This document shows positions 9,924 to 19,057 of a stretch of DNA of 64,000 bases, in pieces. The notes below the pieces were generated by a model, which ran no database searches, was not told where the DNA came from, and saw nothing but the letters and a program-made list of their open reading frames with translations. Source of the DNA: CAVRAZ01 sp963719135 (GTDB lineage: Bacteria > Pseudomonadota > Gammaproteobacteria > DSM-19610); the NCBI GenBank assembly GCA_963719135.1, contig CAVRAZ010000003.1, positions 124,001-188,000 on the forward strand, given 5' to 3'. Positions within the stretch are counted from its first letter, which is position 1. Each line of letters opens with the position of its first letter. The position numbers and the translations under genes are program-made.

Positions 9924-10747
9924 GACGCACCTCCCGCGCCGGCGATCGGCTTGACGACGAAGTGCAGAAAGGGCGCCTGACGGATTTCGCTGAACCAGTG
10001 CGGCGTGCCGCGCGGTACGACCACCACGTCGCCGGGAACCAGACTGCGGGTGACGCCGCCTTCCAGCCGGGTCCCGCGAATCTCGCCGGGCGCGGTCGGT
10101 GCGCCGTCCAGCAGGCGGCCGCCGGTAACGAACGTCGCCTCGCCTTGCAGCACGTAAATCACGTCGGTTTCGTAGGCGTGCACCTCGACCCGTCCCGGTT
10201 CCATGCGACGGCTGGCGTGCACCTTGCATTCAGGCACTTCGAGCAACGGCACGCCCTTGGCGAACGCCGCGCTGACCGCGGCATGGTCGACAAAAGTGAC
10301 CGGCGCGGGCGCTTCAACCCGCGTAAACGCATCGACGCCGGTACGTGCGATGTCCTCGTCCTCCTGCGGCGTTTCGCCGCTGACGCCGACCGCGCCGACC
10401 ACCGTGTCGAGGTAGGCCAGCGGCAATCCGCCCTGCAGCGGCACGGCGCCGCTCAGCGCCAGCGCGGAGACCCGGCCTTCCTTAACCTGGTCTTCGAACA
10501 CCTTGCTGGGGCGCCGGTAGACGGCGGCCGTTCTGGCTTTGTCGATCGCCACTTGCGAACTGGCGACCTGGCTGCCGTCGAGACGTTCCAGGTAAATCGG
10601 ATACCCGCCGTCGTCGACCACCGCGATCACGACACGCGCGTTGCGCCGGTGCGCCTCGGCGGCCGCCGCGCCGGCAATCTGCTTGGCGGCGTCCAGCGTC
10701 AGCACCTTTTTGTCGGGCAGTTCCACCGCCGCCGCGACGACGCGCAC
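9920..10747 (-). CDS. GlcG/HbpS-like domain fused to a cupin
   Basis: 275 aa. Residues ~14-150 form a GlcG/HbpS domain (LTLDAAKQIAGAAAAEA, VVDDGGYPIYLERLDG, GGLPLAY, GAVGVSG), a family associated with haem binding and glycolate-operon proteins. Residues ~170-270 form a cupin (HASRRMEPGRVEVH, VLQGEATFV, VPRGTPHWF) with likely metal-binding His residues. Start: GTG at 10747, the first possible start after an in-frame stop; the family often has a signal peptide, which is not evident here, so the true N-terminus is uncertain. Coupled to the SMP-30-like gene downstream. Confidence 0.82.
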   Translation of the reverse strand: MRVVAAAVELPDKKVLTLDAAKQIAGAAAAEAHRRNARVVIAVVDDGGYPIYLERLDGSQVASSQVAIDKARTAAVYRRPSKVFEDQVKEGRVSALALSGAVPLQGGLPLAYLDTVVGAVGVSGETPQEDEDIARTGVDAFTRVEAPAPVTFVDHAAVSAAFAKGVPLLEVPECKVHASRRMEPGRVEVHAYETDVIYVLQGEATFVTGGRLLDGAPTAPGEIRGTRLEGGVTRSLVPGDVVVVPRGTPHWFSEIRQAPFLHFVVKPIAGAGGAS

Positions 10748-11133
10748 CGGCGAACGTTACCGGATGCCTGCGGGTGCCGTTGCTGCGGGCGAAGGCTCCG
10801 GTCGCTCCAGGGTGCAGGGCTGTGGCCCCTGGCGGCGATCTGCGTGTGGTGCAGCGTCGGCACGCAAACAACGGACAGCACGCCGTACGCAAACGATGCG
10901 CAGACCGCGGGATCCACCAGAACCCGCAGCCTTTCGCGGAACCCGGGAGGGTTCGTGGCGGCAAACCTGCTACGTGATCCCGGCCCGCTGCCGGGCGACG
11001 CGACTCAGGCTGCTTCGAGCAACTGTTTTGCAGGGAATTTTTTTGTTCGCTCCTCCCCCGCCGCAACGGTTGGCACGTCGCCTGCACTGTTAAGCCAGCA
11101 GCGACAGAAACACACCGATTGAGGAGAGCCGCC
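10748..11133. other. Intergenic region with promoter for the 11.1-kb gene
   Basis: No coding sequence with family similarity is visible. The right end carries a sigma-54-like promoter and a Shine-Dalgarno sequence for the gene at 11134. The left end is the 5' region of the leftward GlcG-cupin gene. Confidence 0.5.
11070..11086 (+). promoter_or_regulatory. Sigma-54-like (-24/-12) promoter
   Basis: TTGGCACGTCGCCTGCA fits YTGGCACGRNNNTTGCW with two mismatches, keeping GG at -24 and GC at -12 at the correct spacing. It lies about 48 nt upstream of the start at 11134, in the right orientation, and is the second such site within 5 kb of the sigma-54 activator. Confidence 0.6.
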
Positions 11134-11454
11134 ATGCCATACCTGATGAACGATGCACAGCTTTGCGAAGAAAACCGGCAATACCGCAGGACCGCCGGTG
11201 TCAGCCAGCGCAATAAAGGGATGGGATACGTTCCCGCGTTCCGCGACTGTGAAACCGGGCGCTGCGAACCGTCCCGCTTCGCGGATGGATCGCCGGCGCC
11301 GATCCACCTGATCGCCGGACTGCCGGACGAGTGGGTGGTGAACCGCGACACCGCAGGCAACGCGACCGCGGTCAAAGGTTCGGTCATTGCCGGTTTCCTG
11401 CGCGACGGACGCTTTTTCACACGCGAGCAGGTGGCCACGGCGCTGTATCACTGA
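11134..11454 (+). CDS. Small protein of unknown function
   Basis: 106 aa, no family recognised. The start at 11134 (MPYLMNDAQLC) is preceded by GAGGAG about nine bases upstream. There is no signal peptide. The centre has a short Cys pair (DCETGRC), followed by a hydrophilic segment and a C-terminal region (SVIAGFLRDGRFFTREQVATAL) that could fold as a small helical domain. The upstream sigma-54-type promoter suggests co-regulation with the buf operon. Confidence 0.65.
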   Translation: MPYLMNDAQLCEENRQYRRTAGVSQRNKGMGYVPAFRDCETGRCEPSRFADGSPAPIHLIAGLPDEWVVNRDTAGNATAVKGSVIAGFLRDGRFFTREQVATALYH

Positions 11455-11543
11455 GCACGACCGAAGGCCGACGCCCGGGTCCGTGGTCAGGTTTGATTCG
11501 TGCGGACGACCGGCGAATCGCAGGCGGAGCCGTCGAACCTACC

Positions 11544-12749
11544 TTACCCGCCTTTGTGGCGCACCGGCCCGACCGCCCACGCGTCCTGACCGACGTGACG
11601 GCCGGGCGGCAGCAAACCCAGCGGGCTGAACGGCACACCGCCCAGCACGCCGTGGTACAGGCGGTCGTGAATCCGGGCGTCCTGATGGACCAGAGGCCAG
11701 ACCATGGCACGCAGAAATTTCTGATCGAGACCGATGTGGGAGTCGCTCCTGAATGCCTGCAGCAGGTCGTCGATCTTCGGCAGAACGCACGCGACCCCGC
11801 CCCACAGACCGCCGTGAATGAGTTCGGTATGGGCGCCCGCATCCCGCATGATGTGGAACCGTTTCCCGCTCCCGATCCAGTCGTCGACCGCGATACGCTC
11901 CTTGATGTTGATGACCGAATCCGCGTCGCGCACGAGGAAGCGATCCACGTCGGGGTCGTCGGACACGTGGAACCGCCATAGCATGCCGTCCGTGCGGTGC
12001 GCGCGGCGGCCCGGCATCGTAACGATCTGCACCGGCGTCTCCTGACCGCGCCGCCGCTGGCGTTTCAGTATCGACCGCAGTCGTTCAAAGAAGGACGGCG
12101 GCACCGACCGATCGACATAGAACCGGCAGGCCCAGCCGGGGTAGATGTGCGGACACAGTTCGACATTGAGTTGCGCAGTCTCAAGGTAACGCGGGTCGTC
12201 ACCCCAGAGACTGAACGCGATCACATTGCGTTCCGGCCGGGCATGATCGAATGCCGGCGCCGCACGGCCGGTCAGGCGAAAGCGCGCAGGGTCGAAGTGT
12301 TCGCGTGCCTGGGCGTCCTTGATCTGAAGCGCCTTCTGCCCGTAGCCGCGCGCCAGGTCCGGTTCACCCATCCGCGCGCAGACCTGCGCGAAGCCGTCGT
12401 ACAGGTTGGCCGATACCGCCCCGGCCGACAGCACCTGCTCCATCACCTGCCGGGCGCGCGCCGTTTCGTTCAGCCGCAGCAGCACCACACCCAGGTTGAG
12501 GCGAACCGCGAGGTCATCGGGGCAGCGCTGCAACAACTGCTCCGTCGATCGCAGGCAGGCTGGATAGTCGCCGGCGCTGAACTGCACCAGCGCAAGCAGA
12601 TCCAGTGTCTGTCGCCATGCCGTCGCCTCGGTCGCATGCTTCAGCGCCCGCGTCAGAAGTTCGCAGGCGGTGGCGTAATCACCCCGACCGTAGCTTTCAC
12701 GCGCCGCGGCGCTCAGTTGCGTGTAACCGTCGGAGCCGTCGGTGTACAT
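11544..12749 (-). CDS. TPR protein with glycosyltransferase-like C-terminal domain
   Basis: 401 aa. Residues ~8-150 contain about four tetratricopeptide repeats (YGRGDYATACELLTRAL; FSAGDYPACLRSTEQLL; LRLNETARARQVMEQVL; GEPDLARGYGQKAL). From residue ~175 the sequence resembles a nucleotide-diphospho-sugar transferase-like fold: VIAFSLWGDDPRYLE, YPGWACRFYVD, and an acidic DxD-type motif in LVRDADSVI. It probably acts in cell-surface glycan modification in the cytoplasm, but acceptor and donor are unknown. No signal peptide. It faces the small gene at 11134 convergently. Confidence 0.7.
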   Translation of the reverse strand: MYTDGSDGYTQLSAAARESYGRGDYATACELLTRALKHATEATAWRQTLDLLALVQFSAGDYPACLRSTEQLLQRCPDDLAVRLNLGVVLLRLNETARARQVMEQVLSAGAVSANLYDGFAQVCARMGEPDLARGYGQKALQIKDAQAREHFDPARFRLTGRAAPAFDHARPERNVIAFSLWGDDPRYLETAQLNVELCPHIYPGWACRFYVDRSVPPSFFERLRSILKRQRRRGQETPVQIVTMPGRRAHRTDGMLWRFHVSDDPDVDRFLVRDADSVINIKERIAVDDWIGSGKRFHIMRDAGAHTELIHGGLWGGVACVLPKIDDLLQAFRSDSHIGLDQKFLRAMVWPLVHQDARIHDRLYHGVLGGVPFSPLGLLPPGRHVGQDAWAVGPVRHKGG

Positions 12750-12836
12750 CGATCCGCCCGGTACAGCGATTCCGGTTCATCCACCTGCGAACTGCATCGC
12801 TCGAACGGCCTCACCGAACGACGGATGATCAGCCGG

Positions 12837-13394
12837 TCAGAGGCCGGGCAGAAAATCCCCGGGCAGCGTCACCCGACCGGCGTTGACTGCCGCGGCGAGT
12901 TTACGCTGGGCCTGCGCCCAGACAGCGTCCGGCACGTTGACGAGCGCCGCGTTGAAAGCCCGATCGTACGTCTCGGTCCAGACACCTTCGTCGATGGCCC
13001 GGGCCAGGACGCCCTCCGCGTCGGCCAGCGACTGCATCGCCGTTTCATCGTCGATCGGAATTCCACCCTGGTCGACAGTCGGGGGCTGACCGCTCGCGGA
13101 TCGGTCCGCCGTCGAGACCGGGACCGCCTGGTCACGGGATTGCGCGACCGCTTCGCGGACCGCCTGTTGCAGCGCCGGAATGAGGTCATGCGCCAGTCCC
13201 TCCGCGGCCTGCCGCCGGCCCAGGTCATCCGCGCCATTGTCGGACGCGGACAACCGCTTTTCGATCGCCTGCAGACGCAAGGCCGTCCCTGCGTCCGCAG
13301 GCGTGCTGCGCGCCGGCATCCGGACACCAGTGACATAGCCGGACAGCAGGCACAGGAGAACGACAGGCACCCACAGGATCCGATGGCTTTTCAT
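12837..13394 (-). CDS. Membrane-anchored protein of unknown function
   Basis: 185 aa, family not recognised. One N-terminal hydrophobic helix (ILWVPVVLLCLLSGYVTGV, residues 6-24) anchors or exports it. The rest is an Ala/Gln-rich, mostly helical region (residues 40-90) and a C-terminal segment with a PDAVWAQAQRKLAAAVNAG pattern. It lies between the TPR gene and a small exported protein on the same strand, 87 nt before the former and 33 nt after the latter, so co-transcription is possible. Confidence 0.6.
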   Translation of the reverse strand: MKSHRILWVPVVLLCLLSGYVTGVRMPARSTPADAGTALRLQAIEKRLSASDNGADDLGRRQAAEGLAHDLIPALQQAVREAVAQSRDQAVPVSTADRSASGQPPTVDQGGIPIDDETAMQSLADAEGVLARAIDEGVWTETYDRAFNAALVNVPDAVWAQAQRKLAAAVNAGRVTLPGDFLPGL

Positions 13395-13427
13395 TCTGTC
13401 ACCCGACGCCGGCGGACCCTGTACAGG

Positions 13428-13787
13428 CTACTTCATGGGTTCAAAGACGGAGCCCACCTTGTGGAGCAGTATCCTGCAGGAGCCGTCGCTATTGTACGCA
13501 GCGTACAGATTCGACGAACTGCCCAATGAATCGATCATGGTCAGATGCGCCGGGTCGGTCGTCGTACAACTCCTCGACTGACCGCTGGCATCGCGCGCCC
13601 AGCAGGTCGCTGCCGTCGACTGGCGCAGGCAGTACAGATACTGGATGTTGTCCGCGCTTGACCTTGCGCTGCCGAACGAGCCCTGAAAAGAGTTTCCGTA
13701 GTACACAACCGGGTTGGAATACTTTGCTCCCGCCAGCACGGCGCACGACACGGCAAACAGCCCGATGATTGAAACGATTCTGAACAT
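13428..13787 (-). CDS. Small exported Cys-containing protein, unknown function
   Basis: 119 aa. The start at 13787 follows AGGAG with good spacing and gives a clear signal peptide (VSIIGLFAVSCAVLAGA). The mature part is Ser/Tyr-rich with four cysteines (YLYCLRQ, ATCWARD, RSCTTT, GSCRIL), suggesting two disulfides. Family not recognised. Confidence 0.65.
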   Translation of the reverse strand: MFRIVSIIGLFAVSCAVLAGAKYSNPVVYYGNSFQGSFGSARSSADNIQYLYCLRQSTAATCWARDASGQSRSCTTTDPAHLTMIDSLGSSSNLYAAYNSDGSCRILLHKVGSVFEPMK

Positions 13788-14190
13788 GACATCAACTCCT
13801 TTGACATTGACGGCAACCGGAAGCGGCACTCCGATCCCGGGATCGCCGGTGAGATTGGTTCGTGTTGTCGACACCGACCCGTGTCGGACGAAAATCATTA
13901 ACACACGCGGAGCCGTGCGCGTCAACGCGTTCGATGACGCATTTCTAAGGCATTTTGCTGCGGAAAAAAGACAAAGAACCCGGCGATTTGAAATTGCGCC
14001 GCTAGCCCGCCTGTCGCGCCGGCGTCGACCGGCATCGCAGGTGATCCCGCGCAGGCGCCGGCAGGCGGTCGAGCAACCTCCAGGCGGGTGCGGGATCACG
14101 CGAAAACGCGCAGCGTACGCGCTGCACATCGGTGTCTCGAACCGGTCTTCGACGCAGGACCGTGCCGCACGAACGTTTCGCGACAACCCG
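13788..14190. other. Intergenic, no gene seen
   Basis: About 400 bases with a locally AT-richer patch (13,880-13,990) upstream of the small exported protein, where its promoter should lie. No convincing ORF, RNA gene or strong hairpin was seen. Confidence 0.45.
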
Positions 14191-15282
14191 TCAAAACAGG
14201 ATGCTGAGCTGGGCACCGAGCTGATGGCTGTCGCTGACCGCATCGCCATTGGCGTCCTCGGCCAGGCCCGCCTTGTACCAGCCGCGCAAATAGTCGAGCG
14301 TCAGGCTGATGCTGCGCGTGGCGCGCCAGCTCAGCGAAATGCCGGCCCGCCGGCGCGGCGCGTTCTCGACTTCGCGGCTGCCCTCCAGGCGCAACGCCCA
14401 CTCGATACTGCTTCCCGGAAAATACGCCAGCTCGACGTTCCACGCGCAAGGATGGTTGCGGTCGGCGTCCAGCTCTTTGAATGACCCCAGCGCGCTGAGC
14501 ACTTCGGCGGAGATGTCGAACCGGTCCGTGCCGACGACCGCATAGGCGTTCCAGGCGGCGACGCGCCTGCGGTAACGGTCATGGAAATCGCGCAGCAGCC
14601 CTTCCTGCGAATCGGCGAGGTCGGACAGCCAGCCGGCACCGAACAGAACGTGCCGGGACGGCGAGGATTCGAATGCCGCGCCCCAGTCCCATTCCGGCCG
14701 GTCCGAACCCTGGTGTCGCGCCCGCCCCCGGTACGCGAAGGCCGACAGGTCCAGCCGATCGTCCGGCCCCCAGGACAGCGTCAGGCCGGTGTCGCGCGTC
14801 TCTCCGAATTCAAGAACGGGGCCGGTGGCGAAGTGGCTCAGGTAGGAGCCGAAGGGTACGTACTGCATGCCGGCCGCCAGTTCGAAATCGCCCGCCTCGG
14901 CGGCGATGACGGCTTCGTCGAACCGGTAGCTGTCCGAGCCGGCGTCATCGTATTGGAACACCAGGTCACCCTTGAGCCAGGAAACCGGGGTCACCGTCGC
15001 GCCCAACTGCGCCGACTTGCCGAAATCGTTTTCGTTCGCGTGCCCGGAGCGATCCGCCAGATCGTAGCGCAGACCGATCTGTTCCAGCTCAAGCAGCCCG
15101 GCGACGTTCAGCCACCGGGTCACCTGATGTCCGAGTCCGGCTTCGCGCCGCTCCTCGGGCGTGACGTAAACGCGGGCCTGCTTGCCGTCCGGCTGCGCAA
15201 CCGGGTCCGGCGCCGCCGGCGCCTCGCGGCAACCGAGCGCCGCCAGCAGCGCCGCCCAGCAATAGGCCGTGCGTTGACTCAT
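14191..15282 (-). CDS. LbtU family siderophore porin
   Basis: 363-aa outer-membrane beta-barrel protein: signal peptide, a short linker, then alternating amphipathic strands ending in a terminal Phe (QLSILF), the usual BAM-recognised signature. The WLNVAGLLELEQIG start of the barrel, FGKSAQLGATVTP and YVPFGSYLSHFATGPVLEFGETR segments match the LbtU family, first described as the legiobactin receptor of Legionella, which imports a siderophore without a TonB box. No siderophore synthesis genes are nearby, so ligand and specificity are unknown. Confidence 0.8.
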   Translation of the reverse strand: MSQRTAYCWAALLAALGCREAPAAPDPVAQPDGKQARVYVTPEERREAGLGHQVTRWLNVAGLLELEQIGLRYDLADRSGHANENDFGKSAQLGATVTPVSWLKGDLVFQYDDAGSDSYRFDEAVIAAEAGDFELAAGMQYVPFGSYLSHFATGPVLEFGETRDTGLTLSWGPDDRLDLSAFAYRGRARHQGSDRPEWDWGAAFESSPSRHVLFGAGWLSDLADSQEGLLRDFHDRYRRRVAAWNAYAVVGTDRFDISAEVLSALGSFKELDADRNHPCAWNVELAYFPGSSIEWALRLEGSREVENAPRRRAGISLSWRATRSISLTLDYLRGWYKAGLAEDANGDAVSDSHQLGAQLSILF

Positions 15283-15598
15283 CGAGCGGGGGTTTCATCG
15301 CGGTTGTTCGCGGTCTTATACCCGGACGACGAGATGCTGTAAACCTGAGGGTAGTATGAAAGAGACCCGCTGGAATTCGACCGAGCCCCGTTGTTTATGG
15401 GTTACACGACGGGTAACGGCCCCGTACGTGGAATTCACCTCGGGTGAATTGAACACGCGTGCGTAGCCCGCGTAGGTTGATGCTGAGCGCTGCGAAGCCC
15501 AACGATCCGCGGTCCGCCGCTGGGCTTCGTGGGTCAACCCAGGGTGAATCCACCGACTGGGGCCGGCCGGCGCCGGCCCCGCTGCACCGATCAGGTCT
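15283..15598. other. Intergenic with two palindromes
   Basis: No gene is seen. One inverted repeat (GCGAAGCCCA ... TGGGCTTCGT) lies around 15,493-15,531. A stronger GC hairpin (GGGGCCGG / CCGGCCCC, 15,559-15,580) sits just past the stop of the leftward gene at 15,599 and may end its transcript, though no T tract follows. Confidence 0.5.
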
Positions 15599-16630
15599 TC
15601 ACGGGTGGGAATAGGAAACGAGTTCGTTGCGCGCGCCGTTGGCGAGATCGATCTCGAGCATCAGTCCCACGCCGGGCGCATAGTACTTGTGTTCGTTGGC
15701 GTCCGGCTCGAGCGCCGAGTAGTCGCGCGTCTCGAGGCAGGCGTGCTTGCACCGGTAAGCGCCGCCGCTCACGGATTCGTCGGCATCGGTGGCAAGCACC
15801 TTGGCCACGTCCTCGGCTTCCACCCACAGCAGTTCCTGCCGGTAGGTCTTGTGGACTTCCGGATTCGCGAACATCTGGATGCCCGGCTTGGCGCCTTCAC
15901 GTGCGGTTTTCCAGGAGCCGTCGATGCCGACCACCTCGGGCTTCGGCGGCTTGTCGCCGTCAAAAATCTCCTTTTGCTGGGAACTCTCGCCGCAATACCA
16001 GACATTACCCTGCAAGTCCTGGGTGAACCAGTCCTCGGTATTTTCCACGGTGCCGTTGCTCGCCCGCACCACGTCGGTCACGACCACACAGGTGACCCCT
16101 TCGATCAGTTTGGTGCGGTTGGTGACGGTCACGGTGTCGCGCTCGGTGACCTTGTCCCCGTTTTCGTCCTTGTATTGGGTCAGGTACTTCCACTCACTGC
16201 CCGGCAGAAGCGGAAAATACGGATTCGGCGCCACCGACCCGCCGATCTGCAAGGGATCGACGAAATTGCCGGTGTAGTCAGGCCCGAAGGCCGGGTCGTA
16301 CGGGCCGTCGCCCAGCGCACTGCAGACGTTGAGGCGTGCCTGATGGACATCCTGGCAATTCGCGGCCTCGTCCCGGCGCGTCGCGCGCGCGTCGGCCAGA
16401 CACGCCTTGCGTGCGTCGGCATCGGCCAGGTTCTGACAGGTGGCCGCGGCGACCAGGTAGTTGTCGTTCCGGTCCGCGGCACAGGCTTTCGCGAGCGTCT
16501 GTGCGGTGGACGAACACACGCCATCGCTGCCCGAGGCCCAGGCCCCGGTGTTCGCAACCAGCAGTGCGGACAGCAGGGTCGCGCTCCGCATCACAGGCGC
16601 GAAAGGTGAAAAGGCGGTTGAATGGTTCAT
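15599..16630 (-). CDS. Exported protein of unknown function
   Basis: 343 aa with a signal peptide (SATLLSALLVANTGAWA). A Cys-rich N-terminal part (VCSS, KACAADR, TCQNLAD, KACLADA, NCQDV, NVCSALG) is followed by a domain starting NPYFPLLPGSEWKY that recurs in exported proteobacterial proteins without a named function. Eight or more cysteines suggest disulfides and a periplasmic or outer-membrane location. It is divergently placed from the two-component regulator at 16,893, which could control it. Confidence 0.7.
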   Translation of the reverse strand: MNHSTAFSPFAPVMRSATLLSALLVANTGAWASGSDGVCSSTAQTLAKACAADRNDNYLVAAATCQNLADADARKACLADARATRRDEAANCQDVHQARLNVCSALGDGPYDPAFGPDYTGNFVDPLQIGGSVAPNPYFPLLPGSEWKYLTQYKDENGDKVTERDTVTVTNRTKLIEGVTCVVVTDVVRASNGTVENTEDWFTQDLQGNVWYCGESSQQKEIFDGDKPPKPEVVGIDGSWKTAREGAKPGIQMFANPEVHKTYRQELLWVEAEDVAKVLATDADESVSGGAYRCKHACLETRDYSALEPDANEHKYYAPGVGLMLEIDLANGARNELVSYSHP

Positions 16631-16892
16631 GACAGGTTACCTCCGGACTTTGGTGGGTTGTTGCGACGCCGGGCGCCTCGCTCGGCGGCGCCTGCGGGAT
16701 GGCTTACCTTCGCCGATGTTCACGCACTGCTTGGCGAAAAGGCGCCCGAAGTCAGATTCACACACCTGACCAGGGGACTCGGGGGCAGCGATTCCACCGC
16801 AATAGTGTGCGGGAGGGATTTTGCCGGCAGTTTGCCACATCATTACCGGATGGTAATGCCGCCGCACCGGGATGGCGCTAAGATTGAACATC

Positions 16893-17570
16893 ATGCACAT
16901 CCTGCTGATCGAAGATGACCTGCAGGCGGCGGACTATCTGCTGAAAGGACTGGGCGAAAGCGGCCACGTGGTCGACCACGCCGCGGACGGCGACGACGGT
17001 CTGCACCTTGCCCTGAGCGGTCATTACGACGTCATCGTCGCCGACCGGATGCTGCCCGTGCGCGACGGACTCACGATCGTGCGGATGCTGCGCGCGGACC
17101 GGCGCTCCACCCCGGTGCTGATCCTGTCGGCCCTGGGCGAAGTGGACGATCGCGTCGACGGGCTGCGCGCGGGCGGCGACGATTATCTGGTCAAACCCTT
17201 TGCCTTCAGCGAATTGGTCGCGCGGCTGGAGGCCTTGACCCGCCGCAATCCTGTCACCGATATCGACCGGCAGCTTCGCGTCGCGGATCTGGTCGTCGAC
17301 CCGCACCGGCAAAGGGCCACGCGCGGCGGCAAGACGATTCGACTCCAGCCGCGGGAATTCCGCCTGCTGGAATACCTCATGCGCCACGCCGGCCAGGTCG
17401 TGACGCGCACGATGCTGCTGGAACAGGTCTGGGACTTCCGCTTCGATCCGCAGACCAACGTCATCGACGTGCAGATCAGCCGCCTGCGCAGCAAGATCGA
17501 CAAGGACTTCGAACTGCCGCTGGTGCACACCGTACGCGGCGCGGGGTACAAGCTCGGTGAAGCTCCCTAG
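16893..17570 (+). CDS. OmpR/PhoB-family response regulator
   Basis: 225 aa. Receiver domain at residues 1-118 with acidic pair ED(D), phospho-acceptor Asp51 in VADRMLP, and Lys in VKPF. Winged-helix DNA-binding domain at ~130-222 (LQPREFRLLEYLMRH, RTMLLEQVWDF, VIDVQISRLRSKID). The start is the ATG at 16893, giving MHILLIEDD; an in-frame ATG at 16872 adds seven residues without similarity. It overlaps the kinase gene by 14 nt, so the pair is translationally coupled. A degraded near-copy is at 47.2-47.5 kb. Confidence 0.93.
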   Translation: MHILLIEDDLQAADYLLKGLGESGHVVDHAADGDDGLHLALSGHYDVIVADRMLPVRDGLTIVRMLRADRRSTPVLILSALGEVDDRVDGLRAGGDDYLVKPFAFSELVARLEALTRRNPVTDIDRQLRVADLVVDPHRQRATRGGKTIRLQPREFRLLEYLMRHAGQVVTRTMLLEQVWDFRFDPQTNVIDVQISRLRSKIDKDFELPLVHTVRGAGYKLGEAP

Positions 17571-18966
17571 ACTTTTTCGAACCACCGCGGTCAGGCTGGC
17601 GTTCCGGTACGCGCTGATCTATCTGGTGGTGCTGGTCGTGGCCGTGGCGGCGTTCGACTGGATGTCCGGTCGCTATATCAATGCCCGGATGGAGGCGGCG
17701 CTTGCCGCGGAGTTCGCGGAGTTGTCGAAAATGGCCGACAGCAACAGCCTGTCCGGACTTGCCGACGCCATCCAGCAGCGGTCCCGCGAAGATGCCGCCA
17801 CGACTCGGCTCTATCTGCTGACCGACAAGGCCGGAGAAAAGATCGCAGGCAATCTCGGCGCCGGGCCGGAGGAACAATCTTTCGTGGCGGACGGCCGGGT
17901 TCACAAGGCCTGGATAGACGCGGACCTGATCCCCGGGCGCCTGTACGTAGACGAGGCCTACCTGCCCGTCGTCGCCCGCACGCTGCCGGGCGGCGAGCGC
18001 CTGCTCGTGGCGCACACCGCCAAACAGGCGGCAGGGCTGCATGAAGTCAATGAACTGCTGATCGAGGTGCTGGGCGCCAGCGTCCTGGTGGCGCTGATCA
18101 TGAGCATCATCATGGGCCGCACCATCCTCACGCGCATGGACACCATCGGGCGGACCGCCGGTGAGATCATGGCCGGCGATCTGTCGCAGCGCGTGCCGGT
18201 CACCCGCAGGCATGACGAATTCGACGCGCTGGCCGAGCGCCTGAACCGGATGCTGGACCGCAATCAGACGCTCATCCGCAGCATGCGCGAGGTGACCGAT
18301 AATGTGGCCCACGATCTGCGCAGCCCGCTCGCGCGCCTGCGCAACCGCCTGGAAGTCACGCTGCTGGAACCCCGCAGCGATGAAGAATACCGGCAGGCGA
18401 TGAACAGTTGCATCGAGGACGCCGACGGCCTTATCAAGACGTTCAATGCGCTGCTCGGCATCGCGCAGGCGGAGTCCGGCAGCGTTCGCGCGCCGTTCCG
18501 GGCGGTCGATCTCAACGAACTCGCGCGCGACCTGTCCGAACTGTACGAACCCCTGGCCGAAACCGGCGGGCTGTCGTTCAGCCTGCGGACCGCCGCCGGC
18601 GCGGCAACGGTCGCCGGCAATCGCGATCTGCTGGCGCAGGCGATCGGCAATCTACTGGACAACGCCATCAAGTACACACCGGCGGGCGGCAGCGTACGGC
18701 TGACGGTCGAAACAGCGGACGGCGCGGTGACCATCGGCGTGGCCGACTCAGGACCCGGCATTCCCGCGGCCGAACGCACGCGGGTGCTCGGCCGGTTCGT
18801 GCGGCTCGACGCCGCCAGGAACACGCCGGGCAACGGCCTGGGCTTGAGCCTGGTCAGGGCCGTGGCCGGACTGCACGACGCCGAACTGTCGCTGGACGAT
18901 GCCCACCCGGGTCTGCGCGTCAGCCTGAATTTCAAAGGGGCGGACAGGCCGACCGCGAACGCGTGA
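17557..18966 (+). CDS. Sensor histidine kinase, partner of the adjacent regulator
   Basis: 469 aa, GTG start at 17557. First membrane helix at residues ~15-35, periplasmic sensor ~36-165, second helix ~170-190, HAMP, HisKA with His252 in NVAHDLRSPLARL, and HATPase_c with NLLDNAIKYT and DSGPGIP and GNGLGLSLV. It phosphorylates the regulator encoded just upstream. It is closely similar in every domain to the kinase at 44.6-46.0 kb, indicating a recent duplication. Signal unknown. Confidence 0.93.
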   Translation: MKLPRLFRTTAVRLAFRYALIYLVVLVVAVAAFDWMSGRYINARMEAALAAEFAELSKMADSNSLSGLADAIQQRSREDAATTRLYLLTDKAGEKIAGNLGAGPEEQSFVADGRVHKAWIDADLIPGRLYVDEAYLPVVARTLPGGERLLVAHTAKQAAGLHEVNELLIEVLGASVLVALIMSIIMGRTILTRMDTIGRTAGEIMAGDLSQRVPVTRRHDEFDALAERLNRMLDRNQTLIRSMREVTDNVAHDLRSPLARLRNRLEVTLLEPRSDEEYRQAMNSCIEDADGLIKTFNALLGIAQAESGSVRAPFRAVDLNELARDLSELYEPLAETGGLSFSLRTAAGAATVAGNRDLLAQAIGNLLDNAIKYTPAGGSVRLTVETADGAVTIGVADSGPGIPAAERTRVLGRFVRLDAARNTPGNGLGLSLVRAVAGLHDAELSLDDAHPGLRVSLNFKGADRPTANA

Positions 18967-19004
18967 TGTCCGGTTATCCGCCGGGCAAGAAGGGGCCGAG
19001 ACCC

Positions 19005-19053
19005 AAAAAGGGGTCGGTGACAATTGATTCTCATTTGTCACCGACCCCTTTTT
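19005..19053. terminator. Bidirectional terminator / long palindrome
   Basis: A perfect 19-bp inverted repeat (AAAAAGGGGTCGGTGACAA and its complement) flanks an 11-base centre. With A-tract and T-tract outside the stem it can end both the rightward kinase transcript and the leftward one ending at 19,058. Confidence 0.85.
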
Positions 19054-19057
19054 GCTT

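Noticed and set aside
11997..13529. 510-aa plus-strand frame
   Set aside because: Runs opposite three minus-strand genes with signal peptides or TPR motifs and has no recognisable domain.
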